Source of the DNA: Penium margaritaceum | Lineage: Eukaryota; Streptophyta; Zygnematophyceae; Desmidiales; Peniaceae | Direction of reading: 5' to 3' | Assembly (NCBI GenBank): GCA_023375785.1 | Contig: SZWC01000513.1 | Span: 149,441 to 213,440 of the forward strand | DNA: 64,000 nucleotides | The notes under the pieces: generated by a model | Database searches by the model: none | The model's input: only the letters and a program-made list of their open reading frames with translations | What the model was told of the DNA's origin: nothing | Position numbers and translations under genes: made by a program | Shown here: positions 21,823-33,020 of the stretch, in pieces | Position numbering within the stretch: position 1 is the stretch's first letter | How the letters are laid out: each line of letters starts with the position of its first letter

Positions 21823-22315
21823 CATTCACCCCCCCCCCCCCCCTCGGGAAGGATGTCGTATTGCGATGCATAGCAGTGCACTTCTTTTCATTGCAGCCCT
21901 CTGCAATGCATTCCTAGCACTGCTTTGCATAGCTTTCCATGGTTTTGCCTTACATTTTTGCAGTTATGTGCATTCCCCCCCCCCCCCCCCCCCCCCCACC
22001 CCCCCTCGGTAGGGATTTTGCATTGCTATCCATAGCAATGCACTGCTTGGCATTGTATTCCTCTGAAATGCATTTCTTGCACTGGTTTTCATATCTTTGC
22101 ATGGTTTTTCCTTGCTTTTGTATAGTTTTGTGCATTCACCCCTCCTCTCCCCCCCCCCCCGGGAGAGATTTTGCATCGCTATGTATAGCAGTGCACTGCT
22201 TTGCATTGCATTCCTTGCACTACGTTGCATAGCTTTGCATGGTTTTGCCTTGCTTTTGTGCAGTTATGTGCATTCACCCCTCCACTCCCACCCCCCCCCC
22301 TTCCCCAGGAGGGAT
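21823..22315. repeat. ~150-bp tandem satellite with poly-C tracts, 3.3 units
   Basis: Units start at 21823, 21971, 22133 and 22271 with CATTC(A)CCC followed by a poly-C run, then a conserved body (TAGCAGTGCACTGCTTTGCA, TTTGCATGGTTTTGCC, GCAGTTATGTG). Lengths are 148, 162 and 138 bp, differing mainly in the C tract. The last unit is cut at the start of element H. Confidence 0.92.
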
Positions 22316-22329
22316 TTTCAGTCTTACCG

Positions 22330-23095
22330 CATCCTGTTGGCCGTTTTGTTCTTCAGGGTGTTCAATGTGAGTGTCTTTATTGCGTGCCTTTCTTTGCGCT
22401 TGTCCCCCCTTCCGGCGGCACTGCTTTTTTTCACGTTGTGTCCTCGCTCTCTCCCAAGCATGTGCATCTGCTGCATTTTTTGCCTTGGGCATGTGCATAC
22501 CAATGCTGACACAAGCATGCTGCGTCTCCAGCCCACCCTTGGTCTTGACCCATCCTTTTTTTCCCAGCCTTGTTTCGCTGACTGCCTGGTATGCATTCAG
22601 GGAAAAATGCATCACACCCCGTTCTCCTCCTCTGAGATGCATTACCTCCACCCCTCAAAGTTATGTATGCATGTTCCATGGGCCCTTTACCCCATGAATC
22701 TCTTGGTGTGCATGGTCACTAGGTTCTTTGTCTCACTGGTGATTTCTCCCTCTACGACTGGGTGTTCTCTCTTCATCATAAGAACAACGTTTGTCTTTTC
22801 CTTGAGTTGTTTCTGGCTACAGATGAGCGTGCCTGTCAACAATTCCTGTGTGTTTTCCACAATGACCATGGTGGGTCCCATGGGTTCCACCTCCCATCTG
22901 CTCGACTCTTGTGGAGCTCACTGCTCCTTACAAACCCCCCAAAAAAGGGGCATCCGAGCGCTGGAACTGAACGCTTGCCGATGGCGTGCATGCTCTCCTT
23001 TGAGACTCTATTCTCTCTCTGCTCTTTTTCTTTGAGGCAATGAGCTACATGACCTGGATCTTGAATCGGGTTCCTCACGGGCCCCTTCCCTAATC
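22330..23095 (+). pseudogene. Element H gag-pre-integrase and integrase
   Basis: Segments LQPTLGLDPSFFSQPC, CLVCIQGKMHHTPFSSSEMH (zinc-finger CxxC) and LLTNPPKKG-type remains of PYTPQQNG occur in changing frames. The region after that reads as the remains of AMSYMTWVWNRVPHGPL. Neither catalytic Asp can be placed. The function would have been cDNA insertion. Confidence 0.7.
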
Positions 23096-23374
23096 CATCA
23101 CCCCATTTGGGCACTAGCATGGTCGTCACACCGGCCTTTTTCCTGCTCAAGTGTGGGGCTTCATTGCTGCTGTTTGGCTCCCTAAGGGCATGTATGATGG
23201 GAAGCTATCTCCCCACAGCTGTCTGTGTCTCTTCCTTTGCGTCTTTGCCTAGTCTGGGGTATGGCGCTTTTGGGACCCAGACTGTCATCTTGTCTTCGAG
23301 TCACATCATTAACTTTTCTTTGATTCTGCCTTCCTCCGTGACCTTGAGCGTTATTTCTCCTTGTCCTCCCTCCC

Positions 23375-24022
23375 TTGCTCCTTTGGCATGAGGGGGATCC
23401 TCAGCAGGTCTCGGCCTCAGGGGTTGGGCAGTCAGAATCATCGGTGCCTGATCCGTCTCTGGTACCCTCATCGTCGTCAGCACCTGTTTTATCCTCGGCT
23501 TTGTTCTCATCATCCCTATCTGATGTTCCTACCATAGCAGCACAGAATTCCACGTCATCCCCTGTCCTCTCTCCCATGGTAGCATCCTCTCATTCATCGC
23601 CTACTCCCACATTCACTCCTATCTAGTCGGCAGTGCCTCCAGTGCACAATCTGGTCACAATCACGCCTGTCCTCCCGGCTCTGACCCCACCGGTGCCTAC
23701 AATACTGATGTCACCATTTGCACCTTGAAAGCAGCTTCGCACTCTCCCTGCTCCCTCTGGCGCCAGTAGCTCTACCTCACCTGGAGCCTCTCACGCGGCT
23801 CCGTTCATGTCTCAGACACATGCTATCGGCCCCAATGCTCAGCATTCAGTCCCACTGCCTTCTGCTACTGGCCTTGATGCTCTTGGCCTTGCTACCAAGG
23901 TTGTGCATCCCAGCACAGGTCTTGGCTATTCATTCACCACGAGTGAGTTCAAGCCTGCTGTTGAGGCATCTGTGTCATGTGATATCACTAAGTGTTGCGT
24001 CGTTTTGAAGCAGCTGCTTTGA
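23375..24022 (+). pseudogene. Element H integrase-RT linker
   Basis: Ser/Pro/Val-rich reading followed by GPNAQHSVPLPSATGLDALG and VVHPSTGLGYSF, which parallels the A linker near 55560-55640. It carries several stops and one frame change. Confidence 0.75.
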
Positions 24023-24059
24023 CGCCATAGCCAAGCACAGTGCGACAGGCGCAAGATTC

Positions 24060-24591
24060 CTCTGATCTTCAGCATTAAGAGCAGGTCATGAAGGAGGAGC
24101 TCACAGTCCTAGACAAACATTCTGCCTAGGAGCTTGTGGATCTTCCACCTGCCTGCAAGGCCGTTTCCTTATGTAAGGTGTTGAGATGAAAGCAAAAACT
24201 TGACGGCAAGGTCAACCAGTACAAAGCACACCTCATGGCAAAGAGGTTCTCCTAGGTTCCTTGCGCTAACTTTGATGAGACATGTGCTCCAGTTGGATGG
24301 TGTTGGATTTTACATAAGCAGAACCTTTAGGAATCTTCAGATGAGGTACTCTGATGGTTCAACTCTCTGGTACTGTACTGAATTCGTTGGTGATGAACTC
24401 TCAGTTAGGAATAATCCGCTTACACACACAGGCACTCTTGCCTTGACAATGTTACTGACTGTGCGATTCAAGAGNGATGAAAGCAAAAACTTGACGGCAA
24501 GGTCAACCAGTACAAAGCACACCTCATGGCAAAGGGGTTCTCCTAGGTTCCTTGCGTTAACTTTGATGAGACATGTGCTCCAGTTGGATGG
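24060..24591 (+). pseudogene. Element H reverse transcriptase N-terminal part, interrupted
   Basis: Reads LDGKVNQYKAHLMAKRFS, a TAG where A has CAA (Gln), then NFDETCAPVGW, and is cut at 24591 by element I. This includes the assembly duplication at 24185-24765, so the RT start appears twice. The reading continues in phase at 31369 once one copy of the GATGG target duplication is discounted. Confidence 0.88.
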
Positions 24592-24765
24592 TGTTGGATT
24601 TTACATAAGCAGAACCTTTAGGAATCTTCAGATGAGGTACTCTGATGGTTCAACTCTCTGGTACTGTACTGAATTCGTTGGTGATGAACTCTCAGTTAGG
24701 AATAATCCGCTTACACACACAGGTACTCTTGCCTTGACAACGTTACTGACTGTGTGATTCAAGAG
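24185..24765. other. 290-bp near-exact duplication around a single N
   Basis: 24185-24474 and 24476-24765 match with about five differences, separated by an N at 24475. The duplicated block spans the H-to-I junction, so the first LTR start (24301) is not a separate element. Differing alleles or divergent contig ends not merged by the assembler would explain it. Confidence 0.85.
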
Positions 24766-25585
24766 TATGAACTGAAGGCACAGATACACGACTCGTCTCA
24801 CAAGCTTTCCAACGGTACCAAGCTTGTTCAAAATGGTTACACACAGACGATGTAATAGGAAATACAAACCTACAGCTACTTATCTGTCTACACTAGCTAG
24901 AAGCAGAAAAGTACAAGTATTGACGCAGTCCGGTCTCCTTGTGTCTTCACAGGATCTTCCGGACACCGCTCGATGATCCCCGATCATCGGCAGACCGAGG
25001 TTGGCGGATGCCCAGCGCCCTCGGTGCGATCCACGGACAAGATCGTCCGGATCTGCGGTAGCTTCTTCATGACCATCGATCTGGCTCGGGCATTTATCTC
25101 ACGATGATGGACCGACCGCACCTCTCAACAGCGACGGTGCGATCAATCCAAAAACCCCCTCGCAGGATGCCTGACCACAGGATCCATCTTTAGAAAGAGG
25201 AATATCTTCAGCGGTTCCTTGGTCCTTGCCACGTCAGCAGCCTCGGAGTCAAGAGGAGCTCACGCTCGCACTCTCGCCTTGTCTGCCGGACCACACATCC
25301 TGTTGGTCCAAAACTTGCCGATACATATTGCTGCTGGTAGAGTTATTCCATCAGCTCTCCGGAGCTCCAATAGGAAGAGAGTAGGGCCGCGGATGGATGG
25401 ATCAGTGGGACAACTAAAGAGGCCTACCCACAGCCATACCATGCCCCGCCACAGAAGATAGAGAGGGAGTCGAGAGAGTGATAACGATCTCACTCTCGGC
25501 CCTCTTGTTTTTCTTTTGTTGATGTTGTGCCGAGCCCAGTAGATCAGTGGATCAAGATGATCGGACGGTTGTCCTTTTTCCAACA
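24592..25585 (-). repeat. Element I 3' LTR
   Basis: Read on the minus strand it starts TGTTGGAAAAAGGACAACC and ends GTAAAATCCAACA. It aligns with 30373-31368 at about 97% by eye. It is preceded (minus sense) by the polypurine tract and flanked on the left by GATGG. Confidence 0.96.
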
Positions 25586-25597
25586 TTCCCCCCCTCG
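25586..25597 (-). promoter_or_regulatory. Element I polypurine tract
   Basis: GAGGGGGGAA on the minus strand directly abuts the 3' LTR start. It primes plus-strand cDNA synthesis in LTR elements. Confidence 0.88.
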
Positions 25598-26368
25598 TCG
25601 ATCCAGTGCTGAGGAAGTTGGAGCCGACAAGTGGAAAAAGAAAAGAAGCCCCCCCACGAGAAGAGAGCCGGGAGGATGGGGGTGACAGAAAAAGAACAGG
25701 GCGAGGCACGGGAATGCACGGCAAAAGAAATCCCCCCCCCCCCCCCCCGGGCCAACCAAGCCTCGCTGAGAGAGAAAAAGAGAGAAGTCCGGAGCAGCAA
25801 GACGCAGGGTGTACAGTGGGCCGGTGGGAACTTTGTAGCCCGTGCAACGCCCCGACAGCTGAGAGATAGACCGGCCCCAACAGCACACCCTGCCCGGACT
25901 TGGGGGAGTGGGCCCCCTCCCGCGCATCCGGCCCGCAGGGTGAGCTGAACAGGGGGTAGCCCACCCATGGGGGTCTGAAAGAGAAGAGTAAACGAGCAGA
26001 ATATGGACGAAGAGAAATTGCAGTTTGGAGCGGCGTGGGTCCAGCAGCGAATAGGGCAGGAGGAGAGTGATGAGTTAGTTGGCATTATGTGAGGACCGAG
26101 GCGCGAGATGAAAGCAAAGCGCAGGGAGAGAGAGAGAGAGAGAACAGCGGCAGGCAGAAGCAAGAGGAGGTGGAGAAAACGGTCGCACGCAACCGGCGTC
26201 CGTGCCAACGCCTCATGTGGAGGGCACGGAAGCGGGAAGCGACGACGGTTCCACCGAGGACAATCTCCGTCCGTCCCAACGCCTCATATGGGGGGGACGG
26301 AAAGAGAGAGCCAGGAACGAGCGGCAGCGGGGAAGAACCAAGAAGAAGGAAGACAGCGCCGAGAGAAT
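25598..26368 (-). other. Element I 3' untranslated region
   Basis: 770 bp between the pol stop and the polypurine tract with no copia domain. It contains a C16 run (25733-25748 on the plus strand) and a GAGA-rich stretch near 26130. Frames of up to 234 codons on the minus strand at 25260-26208 are low-complexity and cross the LTR boundary, so they are not genes. Confidence 0.7.
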
Positions 26369-27130
26369 TCAGGGCAAGGAGAGAAGGCCCAAGCGGGCGC
26401 AGAGATGAGCGTGACGGTCAGCAGAAAGGGCTTTGGTGAAGATGTCAGCAGTTTGGTCGACAGTGGGGAGATAGTGCATGACGACTTCACCTTCTGCAAC
26501 AGCGTCGCAAACGTAGTGGTACTGCCGACGGACGTGCTTGGTGCGGTCATGGAGGACGGGATCCTCGGAAAGGGCAATAGCCCCTTCGTTGTCACAGTGG
26601 ATGGGCGTAGGCTCGAGTTGATCAAAGCCAAGCTCGCTGAGAAGCATGCGAAGCCAAACCGCCTCTCTGGTGCATTCGCTCTCAGCAATGTGTTCAGCTT
26701 CAGTTGAGGAGAGAGCGACCACGGACTGCTTTTTGCTGCGCCAGCTGACGGGTCCACCGTTGAGAAGAAAGACGTACCCAGAGGTGGAGCGGCTGGTGGT
26801 GTGATCACCAGAGAGGTCAGCATCGCAGAAGCCCTGGAGAACATTGTTGCCAGAGACATAGCGGATAGCCAGAGCAGCAGACCCACAAAGATAGCGAATG
26901 CTACGCTTGGCAGCCACGATGTGAGCAGCAGTAGGGCGCTGACAGCCTTGACTGAGGAGGCCAACCGTGAATGAGAGGTCAGGCCTGGTAGCCACGAAGG
27001 CGTACATCAGGGACCCCACCATGTGCGGAAAAGCTTTGGCATCTGCCAAGGAGGCCAAAGACGTGGCTGCCGTGACTGGTTTGGTAAGACCATGATCCTT
27101 GGAGAGTGGGGTGGCTTGAAGAGCGGATGA
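26369..27130 (-). pseudogene. Element I RT connection and RNase H
   Basis: From about 27130 the minus strand reads KFGLGSSALQATPLSKDHGL, FPHMVGSLMYAFVATRPDLS, then RNase H: DADLSGDHTTSRSTSGYVF, SSTEAEHIAESECTREAVWL, IHCDNEGAIALSEDPV, RTKHVRRQYHYV, QTADIFTKALS and the terminal stop at 26369. The RNase H Asp and Glu motifs look intact. It lies in a different frame from RT, after a deletion. Confidence 0.92.
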
Positions 27131-27146
27131 ACCAAGCCCGAACTTG

Positions 27147-28358
27147 TCAGCCAGGTCCCATGTCCATCATCTCAAATCGGCGGGAGAGCTGTTGTTTGAG
27201 AGTATCCAGGACGGAGAGGGACGGTCCAAACAAGATAAGGTCGTCCACGTAGAGGATAACACCGAGAAGATTGGACCCTCCACGGAAGTACACAGAGTGG
27301 TCAGAGTGCAGGCGTTGGAGACCTTGGACCAAGAAGAAGTCATGGATCTTCAGGTTCCACTGTCGTGGAGCTTGCTTTAGCCCATACAGAGATTTGTTGA
27401 GCTTGCAGACATGATCGGGGTGATCTGGGGAGACGAAGCCTTCTGGTTGAGTCATGTAGATAACTTCTTCGAGATCACCGTTGAGGAAGGCACTTTTGAC
27501 ATCCATTTGATGGAGATGCCATTTGTTGCTAGCGGCCAGAGAGAGGATCACCCGGATGGATGAGTACTTGGCCACCGGTGCAAAATTGTCTTGGTAGTTT
27601 ACACCAAGAACTTGTCTGAACCCCCGCGCAACAAGGCGTGCCTTGTGGCGATCAGGTGTACCTGCACTGGTCAGCTTGGTCTTGAACACCCACTTACATG
27701 TGACAATAGGTGTGTTGGGTGGTCGAGGAACCAGATCCCATGTATGTTGTTTTTGAAGCTGAGAGATCTCCTCTTGAGCTGCTTGACACCATTGATCTGC
27801 ATCTGGGCGACGTATAGCATCTTTGAAGCTGGTGGGATCCACCACTTGTGTGAGTAGTGCTGTGTGGTCAAGGTCGTCGTTTGCGGAAAGATCGGTTGTG
27901 GACAGGAAACCAAGCTGAAGGAATGTCGGCGGTCTGGTGATTCTGGCTGATCGCCGTAGTCCGGATTGTGACGGAGTGCTGGAGATATCCTTCTTTGAGG
28001 CAGCGGGAGCATGACGATGTTCTTCTAGAACCACAGGAGGGAGGACACCAGCATGGTCGTCAGGTGTTGGGTCGACAGAGAACTTTTGCAGAGGTGGTGG
28101 TGTTGTTTCAATGTAGACGGTAGGCGTGACTGCTGGTGGTGTTGTATCTCGTGCTCGGTTGAAGAAGCTTTCGTCAAAGATGGGCTGCCTGCTCCGAATC
28201 ACGCGGTTGGACTCTGGATCCCAGAGTCGGTAGATGTCCCGTGTCTCGTACCCAAGAAGGATACAGACTTTGGATCTTGGATCCAGTTTGGAGCGCTCTT
28301 CTGGACAAACCCAGGCATGCGCTGTGCATCCGAAGATGCAAATGTGTTCCCGGTCCAT
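27147..28358 (-). pseudogene. Element I integrase C-terminus, linker and reverse transcriptase
   Basis: A 403-codon minus-strand frame: integrase C-terminal FGCTAHAWVCPEERSKLDP and YRLWDPESNRVIRSRQ, a Pro/Thr-rich linker, then RT with KHTWDLVPRPPNTPIVTCKW, KARLVARGFRQV, LHQMDVKSAFLNGDLEEVIY, LNKSLYGLKQAPRQW and an intact ILYVDDLILFG. It ends at EMMDMGPG where about 30-40 codons of the following conserved region are absent. The catalytic domain itself is complete. Confidence 0.93.
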
Positions 28359-30331
28359 GCTTCATAGGGTGTGGATGCACCTGCAGGCAGCTTAGTTGTG
28401 GGGAGAATATTTGTGATATATGCTGCGGTGTGGAGAGCTTCAGCCCAGAACGCGGATGAGAGGCCGGCTGTATGAAGCATAGTCCGGAATCTTTCGAGAA
28501 GGGTCTGATTCATCCTCTCTGCTTTTCCGTTCTGTTGTGGAGTATATGGCACTGTAGTTTGGTGTTGAATGCCTCTTTCATCGTAGAAGGCTTTGAGGTT
28601 GCGATTGACAAACTCTGTTCCATTGTCAGTTCGAATCTTCTTGATTGTCAGGCTGGTTTCGTTTTCAACCTGTCGAACCCATGTTTTGATCTCCTCAATA
28701 GCGTCAGACTTGAAACGAAGAATCCGGGTCCAGACCATATGCGTGCAGTCATCCAAGATGACGAGAAAGTAGTACTTGTTGGAGAGAGATCCTTCCTTGA
28801 TGTAGCAAAGATCCATATGCACGAGTTCCAGGCACTCGTGAGTCCCATGTGACGGAAGTGAGTGAAACGACGCTCTGTGTTGTTTGCCGGTGATGCATCC
28901 TTCACACATGGGTGCTTCTTGGTCTTGCAGCAGGCTGTCTGGTAGATCGTGAGCAATTGAATCTGCAGCCATTTTGGTTAGAGTAGGATAGCTGACGTGT
29001 GCCAGCCGNGTACAGCCAGAGTCCATGATCCATGCCAGAATGCCGGCGGCCAGAAGAAGGGCACTGTCGATGGAGCACATGGCCAACTCTTCAGTTACAA
29101 ACTCTTCTTTTGTCAGGGTGTGATGTGCTGTCTCTTCCGTTGCTGAACCATAGATTGGATGTTCTGGCTGCGAGGCTGACATGTCTTTGTCAGGTAGAAT
29201 TGGTCCTTCAGATAGAAGATTTAGCTGAAAATTGTCTTCTTCGTCTGATGACTCCTGTGCTTTGGTGGACCCTGTAAGGAAAGCAGCCACGGTGGACATG
29301 TAGGTGGTCAGCATTGCTTGATGGGGTCGACGAGCTCCATAATGGCGAGTGAAGTGTGGACGTTGTTTAGGGCAGTCCACGGCAATGTGTCCCTTCTGCT
29401 TGCATGTCCAGCACACTCGATCAGTCGGTGGAGCAAAGCCCTGTGGTGAATGCGGGGTTGGTTGATCTCTGCTGGTGAAATGTGTAAGAGATCCCTGGCT
29501 GCCGTTTCCATAAGCTCCAAATTTCTTTGTCCTTTGTCCTTGGTACTTGGTCACAAGGCCGGTTTCACCTCCGTTGTCCTTGACATACTGTTCTTCAACC
29601 ATCATGAGTTCTTCGACAGCCTTCTCCAGAGTCAGAGAATATGGTTGACTTCCAGGTGGCACTGCTGCTGTTGGTGGTGCTGCCTCAGCGGCGACACCAG
29701 GTGCCCCACCTGCAGCTCTTCCTTGTGCCCTGATAGCTTGTTGTAATGTTGTCCGGAGCTCAGCAAGTTGGGCATCAAATGTCTTCCCCTGTTTCTGGAA
29801 AGTCTGAAGTCGATTGATGGTATCTTTGAATCTGGCAGGTAGTCCACAAAAAAGGGTTAGTACCAAAACTCTTTCAGAGATGACTTCTCCCATTGACGAA
29901 ATACGGCTGGCCAGGTGTTTGAGGTGGGACACATGGTCTTCCAGGCGTGTTCCTTCTTCCATTTGCTGAGTATGGAATTCTGTCAGTAGACTTCCCAACT
30001 CAACATCGCTCGTCCTTTCATAGCGGCTCTTTAAGGCCTTCCAAGCTTTCCTTGGACAGTTGGTTGGATTGTTTTCTCTGATGATGAACTTGAGTCGCTC
30101 TGTTAGATTCAGCGCCAGAATTGAGAAAGCCTGGTCACATCGTCGTTTCCAGCTGACTTGTTCTTCAGGTGACGCTCCTGCAGGTAATGTGTCAGTAGGG
30201 GGGTCGCAGACGACGCCCCATAGGCCCTTGTTCAGGAATATCATCTCAATGTTGAAGGCGAAGGTATGGTAGTCATCGCAGTCAAATGGTGCCACTTTGA
30301 AATCATCTCCATTGTTGATTGTTGCCGCCAT
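28199..30331 (-). pseudogene. Element I gag-protease-integrase
   Basis: A 710-codon frame starting at the ATG at 30331, 25 nt after the primer site. Gag domain about residues 15-200, CCHC zinc knuckle CWTCKQKGHIAVDC at 307-320, protease DSG at 437-439. An N at residue 441 (29009) stands where the rest of protease and the start of gag-pre-integrase should be. Integrase then has CEGCITGKQ, LVHMDLC, IRTDNGTEF and PQQNGKAERMNQ, so the D,D,E triad is present. The frame shifts near 28345, after YEAWTG, into the next ORF. Confidence 0.93.
29009..29009. other. Single-N gap hiding missing pol sequence
   Basis: DSGC (protease) and RLAHVS (gag-pre-integrase) adjoin here with only one N. In related copia proteins, including A and C in this window, about 100 residues lie between them. 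Unlike the other two single Ns, the flanks are not duplicated. Confidence 0.75.
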
Positions 30332-30355
30332 AGTTGCGTAGATCTGAAGATGCCA

Positions 30356-30370
30356 CCTGCTCTGATACCA
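30356..30370 (-). promoter_or_regulatory. Element I primer-binding site
   Basis: The minus strand reads TGGTATCAGAGCAGG two bases inside the 5' LTR. The first 12 bases match the initiator Met-tRNA-type site of plant copia elements. It primes minus-strand cDNA. Confidence 0.94.
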
Positions 30371-30372
30371 AA

Positions 30373-31368
30373 TGTTGGATTTTACATAAGCAGAACCTTT
30401 AGGAATCTTCAGATGAGGTACTCTGATGGTTCAACTCTCTGGTACTGTACTGAATTCGTTGGTGATGAACTCTCAGTTAGGAGTAATCCGCTTACACACA
30501 CAGGCACTCTTGCCTTGACAATGTTACTGACTGTGCGATTCAAGAGAATGAACTGAAGGCACAGATACACGACTCGTCTCACAAGCTTTCCAACGGTACC
30601 AAGCTTGTTCAAAATGGTTACACACAGACGATGTAATAGGAAATACAAACCTACAGCTACTTATCTGTCTACACTAGCTAGAAGCAGAAAAGTACAAGTG
30701 TTGACGCAGTCCGGTCTCCTTGTGTCTTCACAGGATCTTCCGGACACCGCTCGATGATCCCCGATCATCGGCAGACGGAGGTTGGCGGATGCTCAGCGCC
30801 CTCGGTGCGACCCACGGACAAGATCGTCCGGATTTGCGGTAGCTTCTTCATGACCATCAATCTGGCTCGGGGATTTATCTCACGATGATGGACCGACCGC
30901 ACCTCTCAACAGCGACGGTGCCGATCAATCCAAAAAACCCCTCGCAGGATGCCTGACCACAGGATCCATCTTTAGAAAGAGGAATATCTTCAGCGGTTCC
31001 TTGGTCCTTGCCACGTCAGCAGCCTCGGAGTCGAGAGGAGCTCACGCTCGCACTCTCGCCTTGTCTGCCGGACCACACATCCTGTTGGTCCAAAACTTGC
31101 CGATACATATTGCTGCTGATAGAGTTATTCCATCAGCTCTCCGGAGCTCCAATAGGAAGAGAGTAGGGCCGCGGATGGATGGATCAGTGGGACGCCTAAA
31201 GAGGCCTGCCCACAGCCATACCATGCCCCACCACAGAAGATAGAGAGGGGGGTCGAGAGAGTGATAACGATCTCACTCTCTGCCCTCTTTTTTTTCTTTT
31301 GTTGATTTTGTGCCGAGCCCAGTAGATCAGTGGATCAAGATGATCGGACGGTTGTCCTTTTTCCAACA
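30373..31368 (-). repeat. Element I 5' LTR
   Basis: 996 bp with TG/CA ends on the minus strand. It would hold the element promoter and polyadenylation signal. Differs from the 3' LTR at roughly 25 positions by hand count, plus small indels. Confidence 0.96.
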
Positions 31369-32790
31369 GATGGTACACCATCTCTACAACACTTCTTAGC
31401 CTGGTCGCTCATCATGACTAGGAGATGGAGCAGATGGACGTAAACAACGCATTCTTGCACAGACAATTGGATGAGAAGATGTACATGGTGCAGCCACCAG
31501 GGTTCATTGATGGTTCATTGAAAGATATTCGCAGCTGTGAAAGGCCCTCTATGGCCTGAAGAAGTCACTGCGCTACTGGAACTAGGATGTTACCGTCACT
31601 GTCAAGAAGGGGGGGTACAAGCACAGCACAGTCAATCCTGCAATATTTTTTAGTACACTTTCAGCATCGTTCTTCATGATTGAGTCACCTAGCACCTGAG
31701 TAGTTTGTGCAGTGAAAAAATTGTTGTAGTCCATGTTCAATATGAAGAACTTGGGTCCCGCTCATGTTTCCCTAGGGATGGAGCACAAGTGAAATCATCA
31801 TCAATGGACTCTCCATGTCCACCGGGATGCGTATCCGCACAGCCTAAGAGAGAGGTTTGTGTCACTCCTTGATTCCATGCCTATTGTGTAGAAAATAATG
31901 ACCCTTGCTGGTCAACGGTTGCTCAAGACACTTGACCTATCCAAGCTGGGGGAGCGAGTCAATGTTACCTAGTACCTCCGAGTCATCGGCTCTCTCATGT
32001 ACTTTGCCATGACTACGAGGGTAGACGTGGCATTCATGGTAAAATTTCCTGGCACATAAGAAATATGTGCCAGGAAAAAGCATTGTGTGCATAGCACACA
32101 ATATGTGTACGGAATCCAGAGGGTGCACTCCATGTTGTGTGCTATGCTTTCTCCACTGCACGAGTCGGAATGCACTTCAGGGCACATGCATCTTTGGTCA
32201 TTGACGATTACATTGATAGTGACTAGGCACATGATGTTGATGCACACAGCCATATGGGGAACATGTTTCTTGGTGGTGGAACTGCTATGTTTAAGAAGAG
32301 TGGGAAACAGGGGTACGTAGCACACAGCTCTAGTGAGGCAGAGCTCATCATTCTTGGTGCATGCAAGTCTGAGAGCATTTGTCTGTGTTGATTGTTGCAA
32401 CAACTTTATGTTCCCATCCGTTACATCACGTTACGCAATGAAAACCAAAGCACAAAAGCTATCCCCGAGCATTATGGCATACACATCACACGCACAAAGA
32501 ACATGAAAATCAAACATCATTTTGTGCATGAGCATGTTGCAGTAGGAGAGATTTGCATTACTTGGGTTGACACCCTACAGTAGTGCATTGACATCCTCAC
32601 AAAGGAAACAAGCAGCAACGTTTTCAATTCATTTGTGCACAATGTTGGCCTACTACACTTCTGAGATGTGCCTGAGTGATGCTCGTGGTGAAACTGGTGT
32701 AACCATCTATCTGTACAGTGCATCTTTGTTGTATGTGCTGCCTCATTGTGTGCCATTCATGTGTCACCTATGGAACATGGGTGAGTATTG
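31369..32790 (+). mobile_element. Element H, right part (RT to RNase H)
   Basis: Continues H after element I. Reads QMDVNNAFLHRQLDEKMYMV, LRVIGSLMYFAMTTRVDVAF, then RNase H traces around 32300-32600 that line up with A's TKHINVEHHFVRERVAARDVQ. Many stops and indels mean no frame exceeds about 100 codons. The YVDD region near 31690 is not recognisable. Confidence 0.85.
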
Positions 32791-32794
32791 GTGT

Positions 32795-33000
32795 GTGAAT
32801 CCGAGACACACAATGACCTCTGTGCTTGTTGCACACACATCACCTCTGTAGGGGACTGACTCGACGACACCCGGCGACTTCCCCTCCAACATTATGAGGA
32901 GACCATGTTGGATGGACTGCTGACATGTAAGTGCAGCGTGATCCACACCTGAGCAGCAAGGCAGTCTGCATGATGATACGACATCAGACATTGTGCCTGA
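32795..33000 (+). repeat. Decayed 3' LTR of element H
   Basis: After a GGGTGAGTATTGG stretch, the sequence TGACCTCTGTGCTTGTTGCAC and CTCACCT-like spacing resemble the start of the A LTR (57383 onward). The rest runs into the poly-G and the gap. Confidence 0.5.
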
Positions 33001-33020
33001 TTACGGTTGATGGTGCACTT

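Larger units (their letters stand above)
22321..24591 (+). mobile_element. Element H, left part: degraded copia of the same family as A
   Basis: Peptide order and wording match element A (LTR-A family): VQCECLYCVPF against A's VRCDKLYHVPL, LQPTLGL against LQPVVGL, the GLDALGLATKVVHPS linker against A's GMDALGLATGVIHPG, then RT start. It begins in the gag-pre-integrase next to the satellite, so gag and 5' LTR are gone. The reading breaks at the insertion of element I in RT and resumes at 31369. Confidence 0.88.
24592..31368 (-). mobile_element. Element I: nearly complete Ty1/copia retrotransposon
   Basis: A 6.8-kb element with two ~995-bp LTRs, TG/CA termini, primer site, one gag-pol reading and polypurine tract, in correct order on the minus strand. 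The target duplication GATGG is perfect (24587-24591 and 31369-31373). It sits inside element H's RT. LTR similarity makes it the youngest insertion here. Damage is limited to a frameshift in integrase, a deletion in RT, and an N where protease-to-gag-pre-integrase sequence is missing. Confidence 0.96.

Noticed and set aside
21342-22012. Long overlapping frames on both strands (up to 149 codons)
   Set aside because: They arise from the 18-bp minisatellite and poly-C satellite, with unit length a multiple of three, and give pure peptide repeats.
24301-24474. Apparent extra LTR start
   Set aside because: Part of the assembly duplication around the N at 24475.
25260-26208. Minus-strand frames of 218-234 codons
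   Set aside because: They cross the LTR/3' UTR boundary of element I, are low-complexity, and have no domain.
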